Shown: positions 34,561 through 46,142 of the stretch, in pieces
How positions within the stretch are numbered: the first letter of the stretch is position 1
How the letters are laid out: every line of letters starts with the position of its first letter
NCBI GenBank assembly: GCA_032622095.1
Contig: CP136061.1
Span: forward strand, 188,550,369-188,614,368
Source of the DNA: Siphonodentalium dalli
Lineage: Eukaryota > Mollusca > Scaphopoda > Gadilida > Siphonodentaliidae
DNA length: 64,000 bases
Direction of reading: 5' to 3'
Made by a program: the position numbers and the translations under genes
The notes under the pieces: generated by a model
What the model was told of the DNA's origin: nothing
The model's input: only the letters and a program-made list of their open reading frames with translations
Databases searched by the model: none

Positions 34561-34925
34561 CTTTTTAAAAACGTGAGATACTATCTTGTTTGTTCATCGG
34601 ATGACGACTAAGAAAACGAATCCGACGTTTTTATCCCTGAGACTGGTATATTGAGCATTTTTCGGATACAGGTTTCCAGACCAACACATAAAAAAGATAT
34701 AATGATAAAGTGAGGGGTCTGGTTTTTCCTGTAAGGCTTCCCAGTCTGAGAAGGGTGACTGATTCTGTTGAGCCAAGATAGAATGTGCGCTATAATACAT
34801 ATTATATTTTTTCAATCCGCATAGTTTCGATCCATTTTCATAGCTTCAAATATATTGAGATAGTCTGCATGAATATATAGCGCACATATATTCATCAGAG
34901 CGATTTTATTATTTCATAATAAACG

Positions 34926-35017
34926 CTATCTAGGTCCGACCGCCTAGCGTAGCACTTAAAGCTTAATGCTCTTAGTTGTTGTTTGTTTACCCAGTAGCGG
35001 GTATGGAGTGAAGACAT
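34926..35017 (+). repeat. B2 split direct repeat
   Basis: 92 bp copy of B1. Its final ACAT forms the right insertion junction with family A sequence. Confidence 0.9.
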
Positions 35018-35780
35018 GTATTTTACATGGCCACACCAACAATTGACAACAGCAATCACCTGCGCGCGAGCAGTTCATTGTTATAACAGGCCAAACAAGT
35101 GAGTAGTGATAAGCGAAGTCAAACTGTCTGCTATCAGGACATTTAAGGCCAGTCCAAAACATGTCTTCTCTTACGGATGCGGAAATTAGTCGAGTCTGTG
35201 TGATATCTGGCATTTTATTAATGAACGAACACCAGAAGCTACACGTCTTGACACAGGCTTGATATAGAACATATTCGATCATGATGCTTGTTTGGCGTGG
35301 GGTCTCGAAAGCTTCAAAACGACAAGGGACTTACTTGAAAGTATCGTTCGGAATAATCTGGGCAAGAAGGTACAATATAATATGTTTTCCTTAAACAGCT
35401 CACGATAGCCACCCCGCGCCTGGTAGCTTTCGGGATCATATAGCCCCAAGTCGGGGATCATATATAGCCCCTGCGTCCGGGATATCATGATCCACCACTA
35501 TCATATAAATATAAATATCAAGAGAGGACTGGTAATTATTTAAATAGAACGTCCACCATGTGGGTTATCCCACGAACAATTATTTTAAGTGACCTGACGA
35601 CTCGGTCCAAGATAGTGGATTCTCTACATTCCGACTTAATTGGAACTAGAACTCAGTACGGTCAATACGTCGGCAATGATCGGGTTGTCGGTGGACACAT
35701 ATTACATTGTCTGTATGATCCATGTAAAACGCCAAATAAACGATAATTACAGAGATTACATGCATGTGTGTATCCACCCT
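35018..35780 (+). mobile_element. Family A copy 2, right part
   Basis: Continues the copy begun at 29678 and ends ATGTGTGTATCCACCCT. It is the inverse of 1791-2566 over almost its whole length. Small ORFs within it on both strands are chance frames of the repeat. Confidence 0.85.
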
Positions 35781-37600
35781 TACACGTTTTATTCAATTCA
35801 ATTTATTGTTGTAAACTCATCGTCTAATGTGACATTTATGAGTTTTAGGCCATAAAGTTTTCGAAATATAATCAATATTAATCGATAGAAGCATTTCCGG
35901 ACAGGGGTCTTCGATTCAAATATAATATGTTATACCCAGGTAACTATTTAACACATGTTTACAAAGAGATAGACCACCTTTAAATGTTGCAATATTCAGG
36001 AACGGGAGAGCTTATGCTTTCGAATGATATATAATATGTATTGTTCCATTGCGTAAAACACGAGAAAATTCAGATTATATCTCTGTTCCTGTTCCCGTTA
36101 CACGGTAAAATTTACGTTTTGCTAATTTTCGATTCACACGAATAGAGATAGATATAATTTATTCAACGACTCGTAAACACGAACATATACATGTATAAGA
36201 TGAAAACAAACTATGTTACTATGTTACAGTTGCATATCAATTACATATGTATCACAGGAGACATAATAAGATAATGACTGTAAAATTATATTTTGTACAT
36301 TTACATGAATCCATCCTCAAGGGCAAGACATCCTTGATGGTGGCCACATGTAAATGAGTGGTATTCACTGGTTGTCGTGAATTTATGGGAATTTAAGTTA
36401 CAGCAACCAGTATCGGATTTAGAGTCAGAGTCTTGACATATGATAGTTCCAAAGTGTTTAGGGTTTCCCTACCGATATCCTAGAAAAAGGTGCCTACCTA
36501 AAACTTTTTATTGGACTGTAGACACAGATATTTTTTTTTATCAGTGGGAAGGGCATCGAAATGTATCTTACCCATTTTCAAACCTCTCCTATTAAAAAGA
36601 TTTAGAAGCTTTATTAGTCTAGTGCTCTAACTAATTCAAGATTAACAATATTTAGTATTGAACCTTTCAATTAATCTGAATTGTGAAGCTTTGTAGATTG
36701 AATTGTCATTGACCCAACAGGGGGGGGGGGTCAGGAAAAAAATTACGGATACAAGGTGGAAATTTTGTGTTTTTCAGTTTTGGGGACCCACCACCCCGGG
36801 AGAGTAAGGTTTTTCCACCCAGGTCTGGTACACCCACCCGGGACCGTAAGTGTTTTCCACCCAGGTCCCCAGAGTCATTTAAGTGATTGAGTTCTAATTC
36901 CTCTTTGATGTCAAAGAGGATATCGCCATGATTATTTGTTTGTTTGCTATTAAAAATTTGATGTTTGGCGTTGAAATCGCCTAGAAATATACATTTTGGG
37001 TGAGAGGTCTACTGTGGTGGGAGATAATGGTGACTTTTTTGTTGTTAAACGTGATATCTATAGCAATAATGAATTAAATTGTCAGAGTCGACTTCATACT
37101 TATACCCTGCAGATTTAATCACTCAATAATCACTGATGCTTGTGTTGTTTCAACATTTTAACTTCTCATATTTTCGCATTGGTGAAGACCTGATGTCTTT
37201 TCACACTTGTTACAATGACACTTAGCTGTCACCTCTAATCAGCCTACCGCTATACTATTCAACTAATTAAGACATGTCAGTGTGGCCCCTAATCCGATAC
37301 CACGAGTAAGCTTTTCTCGAAACAATGCGCGGAAGATATCGCGCAGTAAGCTTTTCTCGAAACAGTGCGCGGTAGATTCTACCACTCACTCTCTCCAATA
37401 AAAGTTAAAAGTTAAAATAACCTTACAAATTCGCAACTGAAGACTGTCTACTACTATATTTCATGTTTTAATTCAACCCCCACCTGCCCCTGTGCATAAT
37501 AACTGTTTTATTTGTACCGCGCATTTCCGCGCACTGTTTCGATGTGCCGGTCATTAGGGATAGCGAAAAAAGTTTTCAAATGATTTACTCAATGAGAACT
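35781..37600. other. Spacer with dispersed repeats, no gene recognised
   Basis: Bases 35880-35990 (TTTCCGGACAGGGGTCTTCG...) match 51000-51110 and, inverted, 17450-17570. Bases 37297-37375 hold two tandem copies of AGTAAGCTTTTCTCGAAACA. Long G runs occur near 36720. Confidence 0.45.
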
Positions 37601-37817
37601 TAGTGTAAACAATATTTATTTCAAAAAATCAAACATATGACATAAACATAATATCCATATAGAAATATATAGATTTATGAAGAGGATTGGACAACAAGCA
37701 GTGGGGAAATCACTTGCACGAATGCGTCACGACCACGGAGGAGAAAAGGCGGTTTATGCAGATGGAATGGAAATCTAGCCGCGTCACCTTAAGTGATTAT
37801 GAGAAACGGCCACTATC

Positions 37818-38090
37818 TTAAATAAACTTCTGAACCGCCAAGAATATTTCGGAATTTAATTTGTTTGGAAGTTCGAGAGATCCGTACAATAGAACATCGG
37901 TTGTTATCATACTTACTGGTAAGTTACTTAGAAGTTCTGATCTAATTCTGGCGTAAAGGGGGCATTGAAAGAAGAAATGGTGAGCTGATTCAGTTTCAAA
38001 ACTACCGCATTGACACAGTGGTGATTCTTTCAAGTGGTTAATAACAAGGTCACGGTTCAGGTTGCTGCGACCTAATCTAATACGAGTATG
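37818..38090 (-). pseudogene. LINE C-terminal zinc-knuckle region
   Basis: Contains RIRLGRSNLNRD upstream of the methionine at 38033 and the motif CQCGSFETESAHHFFFQCPL. It is separated from the RT frame by a one-base shift near 38080. The same motif is found in the LINE relic at 297-590. Confidence 0.75.
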
Positions 38091-39730
38091 ATATATTTGG
38101 GCTTTCCTGGAATAACACGGTCAATGTTTAGTTTACGCTTAAATTCTTCGAGTGTGTTTGACGATTTTATTGAATTCGATAAACTATTCCATGCTCGTGT
38201 AGCCGAAGGCAGAAAAGTATTCATGTAAATGTCTCTGTTGCTGCCAGGCGGGTGGATACTAACATGCCTAAAATTGTAACCAGATGAAGTGGAATCAGGA
38301 GGAATCATGTTTGATAGATAAGACGGAGCTTGGTTACTAGTCATTTTGAAAAATTGTATCATTTTCTGTTTTGTTCTACGTGAGGCAATTGTTTCCCAGC
38401 CGGTTTCTAATAGTAAGTTGCGATCGCTGGTACTTCTCGTGGCCCCAGTGACAATTCGTGCCATTTCATACTGAATATCTTCGATATAATCGCTCATATA
38501 TTTTGGTATGTTATCCCATACTGGTGATGCATATTCAAGAGTGGGTCTAACAAAAGCAAGATATATATTTTCAAGGGTCTTTCTGCTCAGTCTGAATTTG
38601 TGCTTCCTAATCATATTTACCTTTTTCCATGCCCTATCGGTTATGTTACTTATGTGAGTTTCCCATGAACCGATGTTGTCAAAAGTGAGGCCAAGATGTT
38701 TGTGATTTTCTACTTCAGTTACGTAAGAATCAGCCATGATTAGGGGTGGGTGAACTATATTTGTAGATTTCTTTGATATCATTAAAGCTTCAGTTTTGAG
38801 GGGATTAAATTTTACAAGCCATTTTTTTGACCAATCGACAATAGTGGCAATGTCTCTATTAATTATTTCAGCTGCTAAAACATGGTTCTCGACACATAAA
38901 TATATTGATGTATCATCAGCAAATAGACGTATGTTGCACGTGATGTTTTCGGTTATGTCGTTAATGTAAATCAGGAATAACAGTGGGCCTAATATTTATC
39001 CTTGAGGCACACCTGCGGAAACATTTTGCCACTCAGAACTAGCATTATCAACTATAACTCTCTGTTGACGACCTTCAAGATAAGATGAAATTAGTTCATA
39101 TACTTTACCCTTTATTCCAAGTTTCTTAAGCTTAAACAGGAGACCTTTGTGCCAAACCTTGTCAAAGGCTTTGCTTATATCACAAAAAATACATCGAATT
39201 TCTTTACCTTCGTCCAGAGATCTGCTAATATAGTCATATATGTCAGTAAGCTGATATACTGTAGAGTCACCTTTTTTTAATCCAGATTGGTAAACAGAAA
39301 GTAACTTATTTTCGTCTAGGTATGTCCAAAGATATTTGTAAATGCACTTCTCATAAGTTTTGGATATACAGCTCAGAAGAGAAATGGGGCGGTAGTTCGC
39401 TATTATGCTTGGGTCACCATTTTTTAAAATAGGATTCACATTGGATTTTTTCCATTCATGCGGATAGTAACTCTTGTTTGTGAAAATATCGAAGAAATGG
39501 GAAAGTGGTTCAGAAAGAGACGAGGCACACTGTTTTAGCATACGTGGGCTAATATTATCAGGTCCACAGGCTTTGGAAACTTTTAACTTTTTAAGAGCGT
39601 TAAAAACGTCGACTGATGTGATTTTTATGTCCGCTAGTTCGGGAGCAGTTTCTGTATATTGAATGGTAGAGCTCAAGTGAGTATTGCATAAATTATCATC
39701 AACTTTGGATATTTCACAAAAAATAATCAT
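38072..39730 (-). pseudogene. LINE reverse transcriptase with one in-frame stop
   Basis: A single frame carries the RT motifs in order: ACGPDNISPRML, ANYRPISLLSCISKTYEKCI, IFCDISKAFDKVWHKGLL (catalytic D in FCDISKAFD), VSAGVPQG, then a TAA at 38996-38998, then ILGPLLFLIYINDI and FADDTSIY (catalytic DD). The thumb and connection follow to 38072. One stop in motif B is the only defect in 1.6 kb, so the copy is young or was mildly damaged. The ATG at 38782 is internal and not a natural start. Confidence 0.85.
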
Positions 39731-39778
39731 TCAACGCATGTGCCTTTTCAGACGGGGAAACTAGATAACAGTCGTTGC

Positions 39779-40156
39779 TTAAACAGGAGACCTTTGTAAC
39801 ATTTCTGTCAGTTCGTTGTTAATCTTAGATACATGAAGATTATGGCTAACACTTTTAAAATCCCAATTAGATAACATGTTGTTAATGCCTTCGTAGTCGG
39901 CTCTATCGTAGTTCCAAATAAGTCGTTTAGTAGATAACTGAGTTGGTAAAGTTAAATCGATGTCGAGTTTAACTGGGGCATGGTATCGGATACGATCATC
40001 AAAAAATGGACTTATTACATCTGCGTAACAAACATAATCGTCACAGTTTGTGAAGAACAGATCGAGGGTCGACGAAGATGTTTCCGTGAAATAAGTCGGC
40101 GAATGAACAAGCTGTTTGATGCCACAGTGCGTACATATATGGGAGGCTGTTTTCAC
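39779..40156 (-). pseudogene. LINE endonuclease C-terminal fragment
   Basis: TSSSTLDLFFTN and IRYHAPVKLDI correspond to the last strands of the APE-type endonuclease domain, where the usual SDH is altered. Its N-terminal catalytic part is lost by 5' truncation. Stops lie between 39779 and 39730 before the RT frame. Confidence 0.7.
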
Positions 40157-40167
40157 ATTTATTCCTG

Positions 40168-40387
40168 ATTTGCACTTAAGCGCAAATAATTCTTGTTATT
40201 TGCGCTTAAGCGCAAATAAATCCAGTTATTTGCGCTTAAGCGCAAATAATAGAAATCATTTGCGCTTAAGCGCAATTCATTTGCGCTTAAGCGCAAATAA
40301 ATATCAAGAATCTATTAGGGAAACTATTTGCGCTTAAGCGCAAATCATTTGCGCTTAAGTGCAATTCATTTGCGCTTAAGCGCAAAT
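40168..40387. repeat. Palindrome cluster 1: eight copies of ATTTGCGCTTAAGCGCAAAT
   Basis: Copies start at 40168, 40198, 40228, 40258, 40279, 40326, 40347 and 40368. Five are perfect 20 bp palindromes centred on CTTAAG; the copies at 40168 and 40347 have one substitution in an arm and that at 40258 ends GCAATT. Spacers range from 1 to about 30 bp. The cluster abuts the 5' edge of the LINE. Confidence 0.95.
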
Positions 40388-41014
40388 AGATCTTCCTTTT
40401 TAGAAAACCCCCTTCATATCAATGGCTCAAGCCTTGCTACCTACCATGTGATCATAAGGGGAGGACTTCCAGTGATGCTTTGCCAAATAAAAATGAATGG
40501 GAACAGTTCATCGTGCAACCATGTCCTACTCCGAAAGCTATGAAAGACAGTTTTCACATTCAGGCTATCAACCCCCATAAGATTTTTAGGAAGGTCTAAA
40601 CCAATTAAGTTATCATTTTTCACTAGGAACCATTTTCCCCTCCTTTTATCATTTGAACTTGGGGCAGCTGGGTGTACATCATCTATAAGTATTACAATGC
40701 AAATATCATTTCTAAATAATTATGGATGTTGATCTAACTATGACAACATTGAGCAGGATTTTGCGAACAATTTTTAATTTATGATGGATGACAGGACTGT
40801 TCAGTCGGCAAAAGAAAGATACTCATTAAAGTCTGAATTGGATCAGTGTATTTGGAGAGGATTAAACCTTCAATGGCTTCATCATTCTGTTCATTGAGGT
40901 GCAGTCTCCATAGGATAAGTTGAAGGCTTTGTTTGGTATTTAAGACATTTTTCTCCAATGAATCAAGAGTTGAATCAAGAACAGAAGATAATTCATTCAC
41001 AGAATCAATTGCCG
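40388..41014 (-). other. Segment with two unrecognised minus-strand frames
   Basis: The minus-strand frames at about 40441-40680 (contains RRGKWFLVKNDNLIGLDLPK) and 40779-41030 (contains SLEKNVLNTKQSLQLILWRL) have coding-like composition and no recognised domain. The second is cut by the start of the tandem array at 41015. They may be exons or relics of an unidentified gene. Confidence 0.3.
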
Positions 41015-41236
41015 GAGGAAGAGGTTAGTATCAATTTAACCATTGATTGTATTTAAAATTAATTAGATCGATCGGTCTCATTAATATTAAGACCAGTTGA
41101 ATTGGTCTTTTCCAGACTTGCATGTACGTTAACTGGAATAAGGGGAATCACTTTAAACTGTTCTATAATTAACCCAATTGTGTTTGTAACATCATATAAT
41201 ACATAGATCTCTGTCAATCTGTTAGGTTTCTAGATT

Positions 41237-41365
41237 ATTTGCGCTTAAGCGCAAATAGGTTATTTGCACTTAAGCGCAAATAAGTTATTTGCGCTTAAGC
41301 GCAAATAATCTAATGGTTACCAAAGCTCTCAGTCTCCATTAGATTATTTGCGCTTAAGCGCAAAT
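41237..41365. repeat. Palindrome cluster 2 (four copies)
   Basis: Copies at 41237, 41262 (one arm substitution), 41287 and 41346. The first three are spaced at exactly 25 bp. The last two are the ends of a larger inverted repeat, AATCTAATGG...CCATTAGATT, around TTACCAAAGCTCTCAGTCT. Confidence 0.95.
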
Positions 41366-41593
41366 AAAGCCTGGCATCTTCATACCATATCAAGTTTTCA
41401 TTCAACACCGATATGGTGCACGTGGTAGTTCTGTCATCGTACCGTGATTAACCCTTTCATGATTGGAGCTGCACTATTGCAGCATTAAAGATCCTATGCC
41501 CATGAATATTCTTATAGATGCAAGTTTCCCATAGGGAGCCTCGCATGTATTAAAGAATGCACTAGCTTACAAGGTGAATATTTTTAGGCCAGT

Positions 41594-41733
41594 CAGGGAC
41601 GCCGGAGAAGGGGGGCATGATGGGGCACTTCCCCCCCCCCCCCTTGCCCTGGCCCGGGGTGTCTAATTGGGACCCAAATGGTGCCCTAATGGCTCGTTTG
41701 CCCCCTTGCCCTTTCGTGCTTCCGGCGTCCCTG
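41594..41733. mobile_element. hAT-like non-autonomous element, array copy 1
   Basis: Ends CAGGGACGCCGGA and TCCGGCGTCCCTG. The 8 bp flanks are AGGCCAGT (41586-41593) and AGGCCAAT (41734-41741), a 7/8 target duplication. The CAGGG end and 8 bp duplication are hAT-type. It is 140 bp with a C run and no ORF. Confidence 0.75.
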
Positions 41734-42882
41734 AGGCCAATGTATTATCTTACAGGTATATACGTGAGGCTCCAGGGGTCGATTTAATTTTTAAAATTTG
41801 TATAGCATTTTGCAGCACTTGGTAGATTTTGTATAGCATTCCCTACGATACAATACATGTTTTTTTATTGTAAATAATTGGTAAGCCAAAATTGGAAATT
41901 GCATCGCGAATTGCGATTTGAATCCAGTTAACTCAATCCATTTGAGGCTCCCTATGGGAGACTTGCATATATAAGAGAATACATTGGCACAGGGTATTTA
42001 CAAAATTTCAAGAAACTCCAGTCATGGAATTTGAGAATTATTTGACTACTAGCATGGACTAGTGTATGTTGCAAAGTATTTATAATGTGGGGGAGGTGGT
42101 AGAAAAAATAAATTGCAGGCAGGTATGCTATGTTTTGTTTGCATCTGGCAATTTTGGGAACCCTTCACCCCAAGCCAGCAAAAAATATTTGTTTCCACCA
42201 GATTTTTAGACACCTACCCCCAAAGTTTCTCTAACTTCCATCTTAATCAGTATACAACTCATAGTTATAGAGCTCTAATATTACGTGGCTATTTCAGTTC
42301 CAAAACATGGAATATAACAATTAATATCTTTGAACATTATCAAGCTTAGATGTTTGTTCATGAATCAGTTAGATACCAGTTGTACCATATTCCAAAACTA
42401 TTCCTGACTATAATGCCAACCAGTCCATCATCCACATGTATACTGTACCGACCCATACCATTTTTTACCATCCACTGGAGATCAATTTATGATAGGCTAT
42501 GAAGCAGTTTCCGAGTGTAGTTAGACATTTATCACAAATTGGAGGAGTAACAAATTTATTCCTGAGTTCATTAACATAGTCTCATTAGGATAATATGTTG
42601 CCTACTCATATTTATGCATACAGAATATCAGAATATCAATATCAACCTCCTCATTTCTTTGAGGAAGAGGTTAGTATCAATTTAACCAATGATTGGATTT
42701 TAAATTAATTAGATCGATCAGTCTCATTAATATTAAGACCAGTTGAATTGGTCTTTTCCAGACTTGCATGTACGTTAACTGGAATAAGGGGAATCACTTT
42801 AAACTGTTCTATAATTAACCCAATTGTGTTTGTAACATCATATAATACATAGATCTCTGTCAATCTGTTAGGTTTCTAGATT

Positions 42883-42984
42883 ATTTGCGCTTAAGCGCAA
42901 ATAAGTTATTTGCGCTTAAGCGCAAATAATCTAATGGTTACCAAAGCTCTGTCTCCATTAGATTATTTGCGCTTAAGCGCAAAT
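42883..42984. repeat. Palindrome cluster 3 (three copies)
   Basis: Perfect copies at 42883, 42908 and 42965, with the same AATCTAATGG...CCATTAGATT inverted frame as cluster 2. Confidence 0.95.
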
Positions 42985-43212
42985 AAAGCCTGGCATCTTC
43001 ATACCATATCAAGTTTTCATTCAACACCGATATGGTGCACGTGGTAGTTCTGTCATCGTACCGTGATTAACCCTTTCATGATTGGAGCTGCACTATTGCA
43101 GCATTAAAGATCCTATGCCCATGAATATTCTTATAGATGCAAGTTTCCCATAGGGAGCCTCGCATGTATTAAAGAATGCACTAGCTTACAAGGTGAATAT
43201 TTTTAGGCCAGT

Positions 43213-43348
43213 CAGGGACACCGGAGAAGGGGGGGCATGATGGGGCACTTCCCCCCCTTGCCCTGGCCCGGGGTGTCTAATTGGGACCCAAATGGTGCCC
43301 TAATGGCTCGTTTGCCCCCCTTGCCCTTTCGTGCTTCCGGCGTCCCTG
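43213..43348. mobile_element. hAT-like non-autonomous element, array copy 2
   Basis: Same element duplicated with the array unit. The left end is CAGGGACACCGGA (one change) and the C run is shorter. Right flank AGGCCCAT. Confidence 0.75.
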
Positions 43349-44509
43349 AGGCCCATGTATTATCTTACAGGTATATACGTGAGGCTCCAGGGGTCGATTT
43401 AATTTTTAAAATTTGTATAGCATTTTGCAGCACTTGGTAGATTTTGTATAGCATTCCCTACGATACCAATACATGTTTTTTTATTGTAAATAATTGGTAA
43501 GCCAAAATTGGAAATTGCATCGCGAATTGCGATTTGAATCCAGTTAACTCAATCCATTTGAGGCTCCCTATGGGAGACTTGCATATATAAGAGAATACAT
43601 TGGCACAGGGTATTTACAAAATTTCAAGAAACTCCAGTCATGGAAAGGTTAATACATTTGAGAATTATTTGACTACTAGCATGGACTAGTGTATGTTGCA
43701 AAGTATTTATAATGTGGGGGAGGTGGTAGAAAAAATAAATTGCAGGCAGGTATGCTATGTTTTGTTTGCATCTGGCAATTTTGGGAACCCTTCACCCCAA
43801 GCCAGCAAAAAATATTTGTTTCCACCAGATTTTTAGACACCTACCCCCAAAGTTTCTCTAACTTCCATCTTAATCAGTATACAACTCATAGTTATAGAGC
43901 TCTAATATTACGTGGCTATTTCAGTTCCAAAACATGGAATATAACAATTAATATCTTTGAACATTATCAAGCTTAGATGTTTGTTCATGAATCAGTTAGA
44001 TACCAGTTGTACCATATTCCAAAACTATTCCTGACTATAATGCCAACCAGTCCATCATCCACATGTATACTGTACCGACCCATACCATTTTTTACCATCC
44101 ACTGGAGATCAATTTATGATAGGCTATGAAGCAGTTTCCGAGTGTAGTTAGACATTTATCACAAATTGGAGGAGTAACAAATTTATTCCTGAGTTCATTA
44201 ACATAGTCTCATTAGGATAATATGTTGCCTACTCATATTTATGCATACAGAATATCAGAATATCAATATCAACCTCCTCATTTCTTTGAGGAAGAGGTTA
44301 GTATCAATTTAACCAATGATTGGATTTTAAATTAATTAGATCGATCAGTCTCATTAATATTAAGACCAGTTGAATTGGTCTTTTCCAGACTTGCATGTAC
44401 GTTAACTGGAATAAGGGGAATCACTTTAAACTGTTCTATAATTAACCCAATTGTGTTTGTAACATCATATAATACATAGATCTCTGTCAATCTGTTAGGT
44501 TTCTAGATT

Positions 44510-44611
44510 ATTTGCGCTTAAGCGCAAATAAGTTATTTGCGCTTAAGCGCAAATAATCTAATGGTTACCAAAGCTCTGTCTCCATTAGATTATTTGCGCT
44601 TAAGCGCAAAT
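44510..44611. repeat. Palindrome cluster 4 (three copies)
   Basis: Perfect copies at 44510, 44535 and 44592, matching cluster 3 in layout. Confidence 0.95.
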
Positions 44612-44839
44612 AAAGCCTGGCATCTTCATACCATATCAAGTTTTCATTCAACACCGATATGGTGCACGTGGTAGTTCTGTCATCGTACCGTGATTAACCC
44701 TTTCATGATTGGAGCTGCACTATTGCAGCATTAAAGATCCTATGCCCATGAATATTCTTATAGATGCAAGTTTCCCATAGGGAGCCTCGCATGTATTAAA
44801 GAATGCACTAGCTTACAAGGTGAATATTTTTAGGCCAGT

Positions 44840-44981
44840 CAGGGACACCGGAGAAGGGGGGGCATGATGGGGCACTTCCCCCCCCCCCCCTTGCCCTGGC
44901 CCGGGGTGTCTAATTGGGACCCAAATGGTGCCCTAATGGCTCGTTTGCCCCCCTTGCCCTTTCGTGCTTCCGGCGTCCCTG
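44840..44981. mobile_element. hAT-like non-autonomous element, array copy 3
   Basis: As array copy 2, with a longer C run. Absent from array copy 4, which is deleted over this part. Confidence 0.75.
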
Positions 44982-46142
44982 AGGCCCATGTATTATCTTA
45001 CAGGTATATACGTGAGGCTCCAGGGGTCGATTTAATTTTTAAAATTTGTATAGCATTTTGCAGCACTTGGTAGATTTTGTATAGCATTCCCTACGATACC
45101 AATACATGTTTTTTTATTGTAAATAATTGGTAAGCCAAAATTGGAAATTGCATCGCGAATTGCGATTTGAATCCAGTTAACTCAATCCATTTGAGGCTCC
45201 CTATGGGAGACTTGCATATATAAGAGAATACATTGGCACAGGGTATTTACAAAATTTCAAGAAACTCCAGTCATGGAAAGGTTAATACATTTGAGAATTA
45301 TTTGACTACTAGCATGGACTAGTGTATGTTGCAAAGTATTTATAATGTGGGGGAGGTGGTAGAAAAAATAAATTGCAGGCAGGTATGCTATGTTTTGTTT
45401 GCATCTGGCAATTTTGGGAACCCTTCACCCCAAGCCAGCAAAAAATATTTGTTTCCACCAGATTTTTAGACACCTACCCCCAAAGTTTCTCTAACTTCCA
45501 TCTTAATCAGTATACAACTCATAGTTATAGAGCTCTAATATTACGTGGCTATTTCAGTTCCAAAACATGGAATATAACAATTAATATCTTTGAACATTAT
45601 CAAGCTTAGATGTTTGTTCATGAATCAGTTAGATACCAGTTGTACCATATTCCAAAACTATTCCTGACTATAATGCCAACCAGTCCATCATCCACATGTA
45701 TACTGTACCGACCCATACCATTTTTTACCATCCACTGGAGATCAATTTATGATAGGCTATGAAGCAGTTTCCGAGTGTAGTTAGACATTTATCACAAATT
45801 GGAGGAGTAACAAATTTATTCCTGAGTTCATTAACATAGTCTCATTAGGATAATATGTTGCCTACTCATATTTATGCATACAGAATATCAGAATATCAAT
45901 ATCAACCTCCTCATTTCTTTGAGGAAGAGGTTAGTATCAATTTAACCAATGATTGGATTTTAAATTAATTAGATCGATCAGTCTCATTAATATTAAGACC
46001 AGTTGAATTGGTCTTTTCCAGACTTGCATGTACGTTAACTGGAATAAGGGGAATCACTTTAAACTGTTCTATAATTAACCCAATTGTGTTTGTAACATCA
46101 TATAATACATAGATCTCTGTCAATCTGTTAGGTTTCCAGATT

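Larger units (their letters stand above)
29723..35017 (+). mobile_element. YR retrotransposon with split direct repeats (Ngaro/PAT-type), decayed internally
   Basis: This 5295 bp insertion has the arrangement A1-internal-B1-A2-(365 bp)-B2. A1 (29723-29994) and A2 (34289-34560) are 272 bp each and almost identical. B1 (34197-34288) and B2 (34926-35017) are 92 bp each. A1 starts exactly at the left insertion edge and B2 ends exactly at the right edge. ACAT precedes A1, joins B1 to A2, and ends B2, as expected if integration recombines a circle junction with a short matching target. Inside are remnants of RNase H, a pol C-terminal region and a tyrosine recombinase in that order on the plus strand. 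No reverse transcriptase or gag was recognised, so it is a deleted and decayed copy, or a non-autonomous one. The near-identical repeats argue for fairly recent insertion. Confidence 0.88.
37620..40167 (-). mobile_element. 5'-truncated CR1/Jockey-like LINE
   Basis: In 5'-3' order on the minus strand: end of an endonuclease domain, reverse transcriptase, C-terminal zinc-knuckle, then a roughly 200 bp 3' region. The truncated 5' edge abuts the first of a run of palindromes at 40168. Stops and frameshifts separate the pieces (see sub-entries). The position of the 3' end is approximate. No target duplication was identified. Confidence 0.8.

Noticed and set aside
40168-40387. CRISPR-like array (regular palindromic repeats with spacers)
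   Set aside because: Repeats are 20 bp, spacers vary from 1 to about 30 bp and include repeat-derived sequence. There are no cas genes, and the DNA is clearly animal nuclear sequence.
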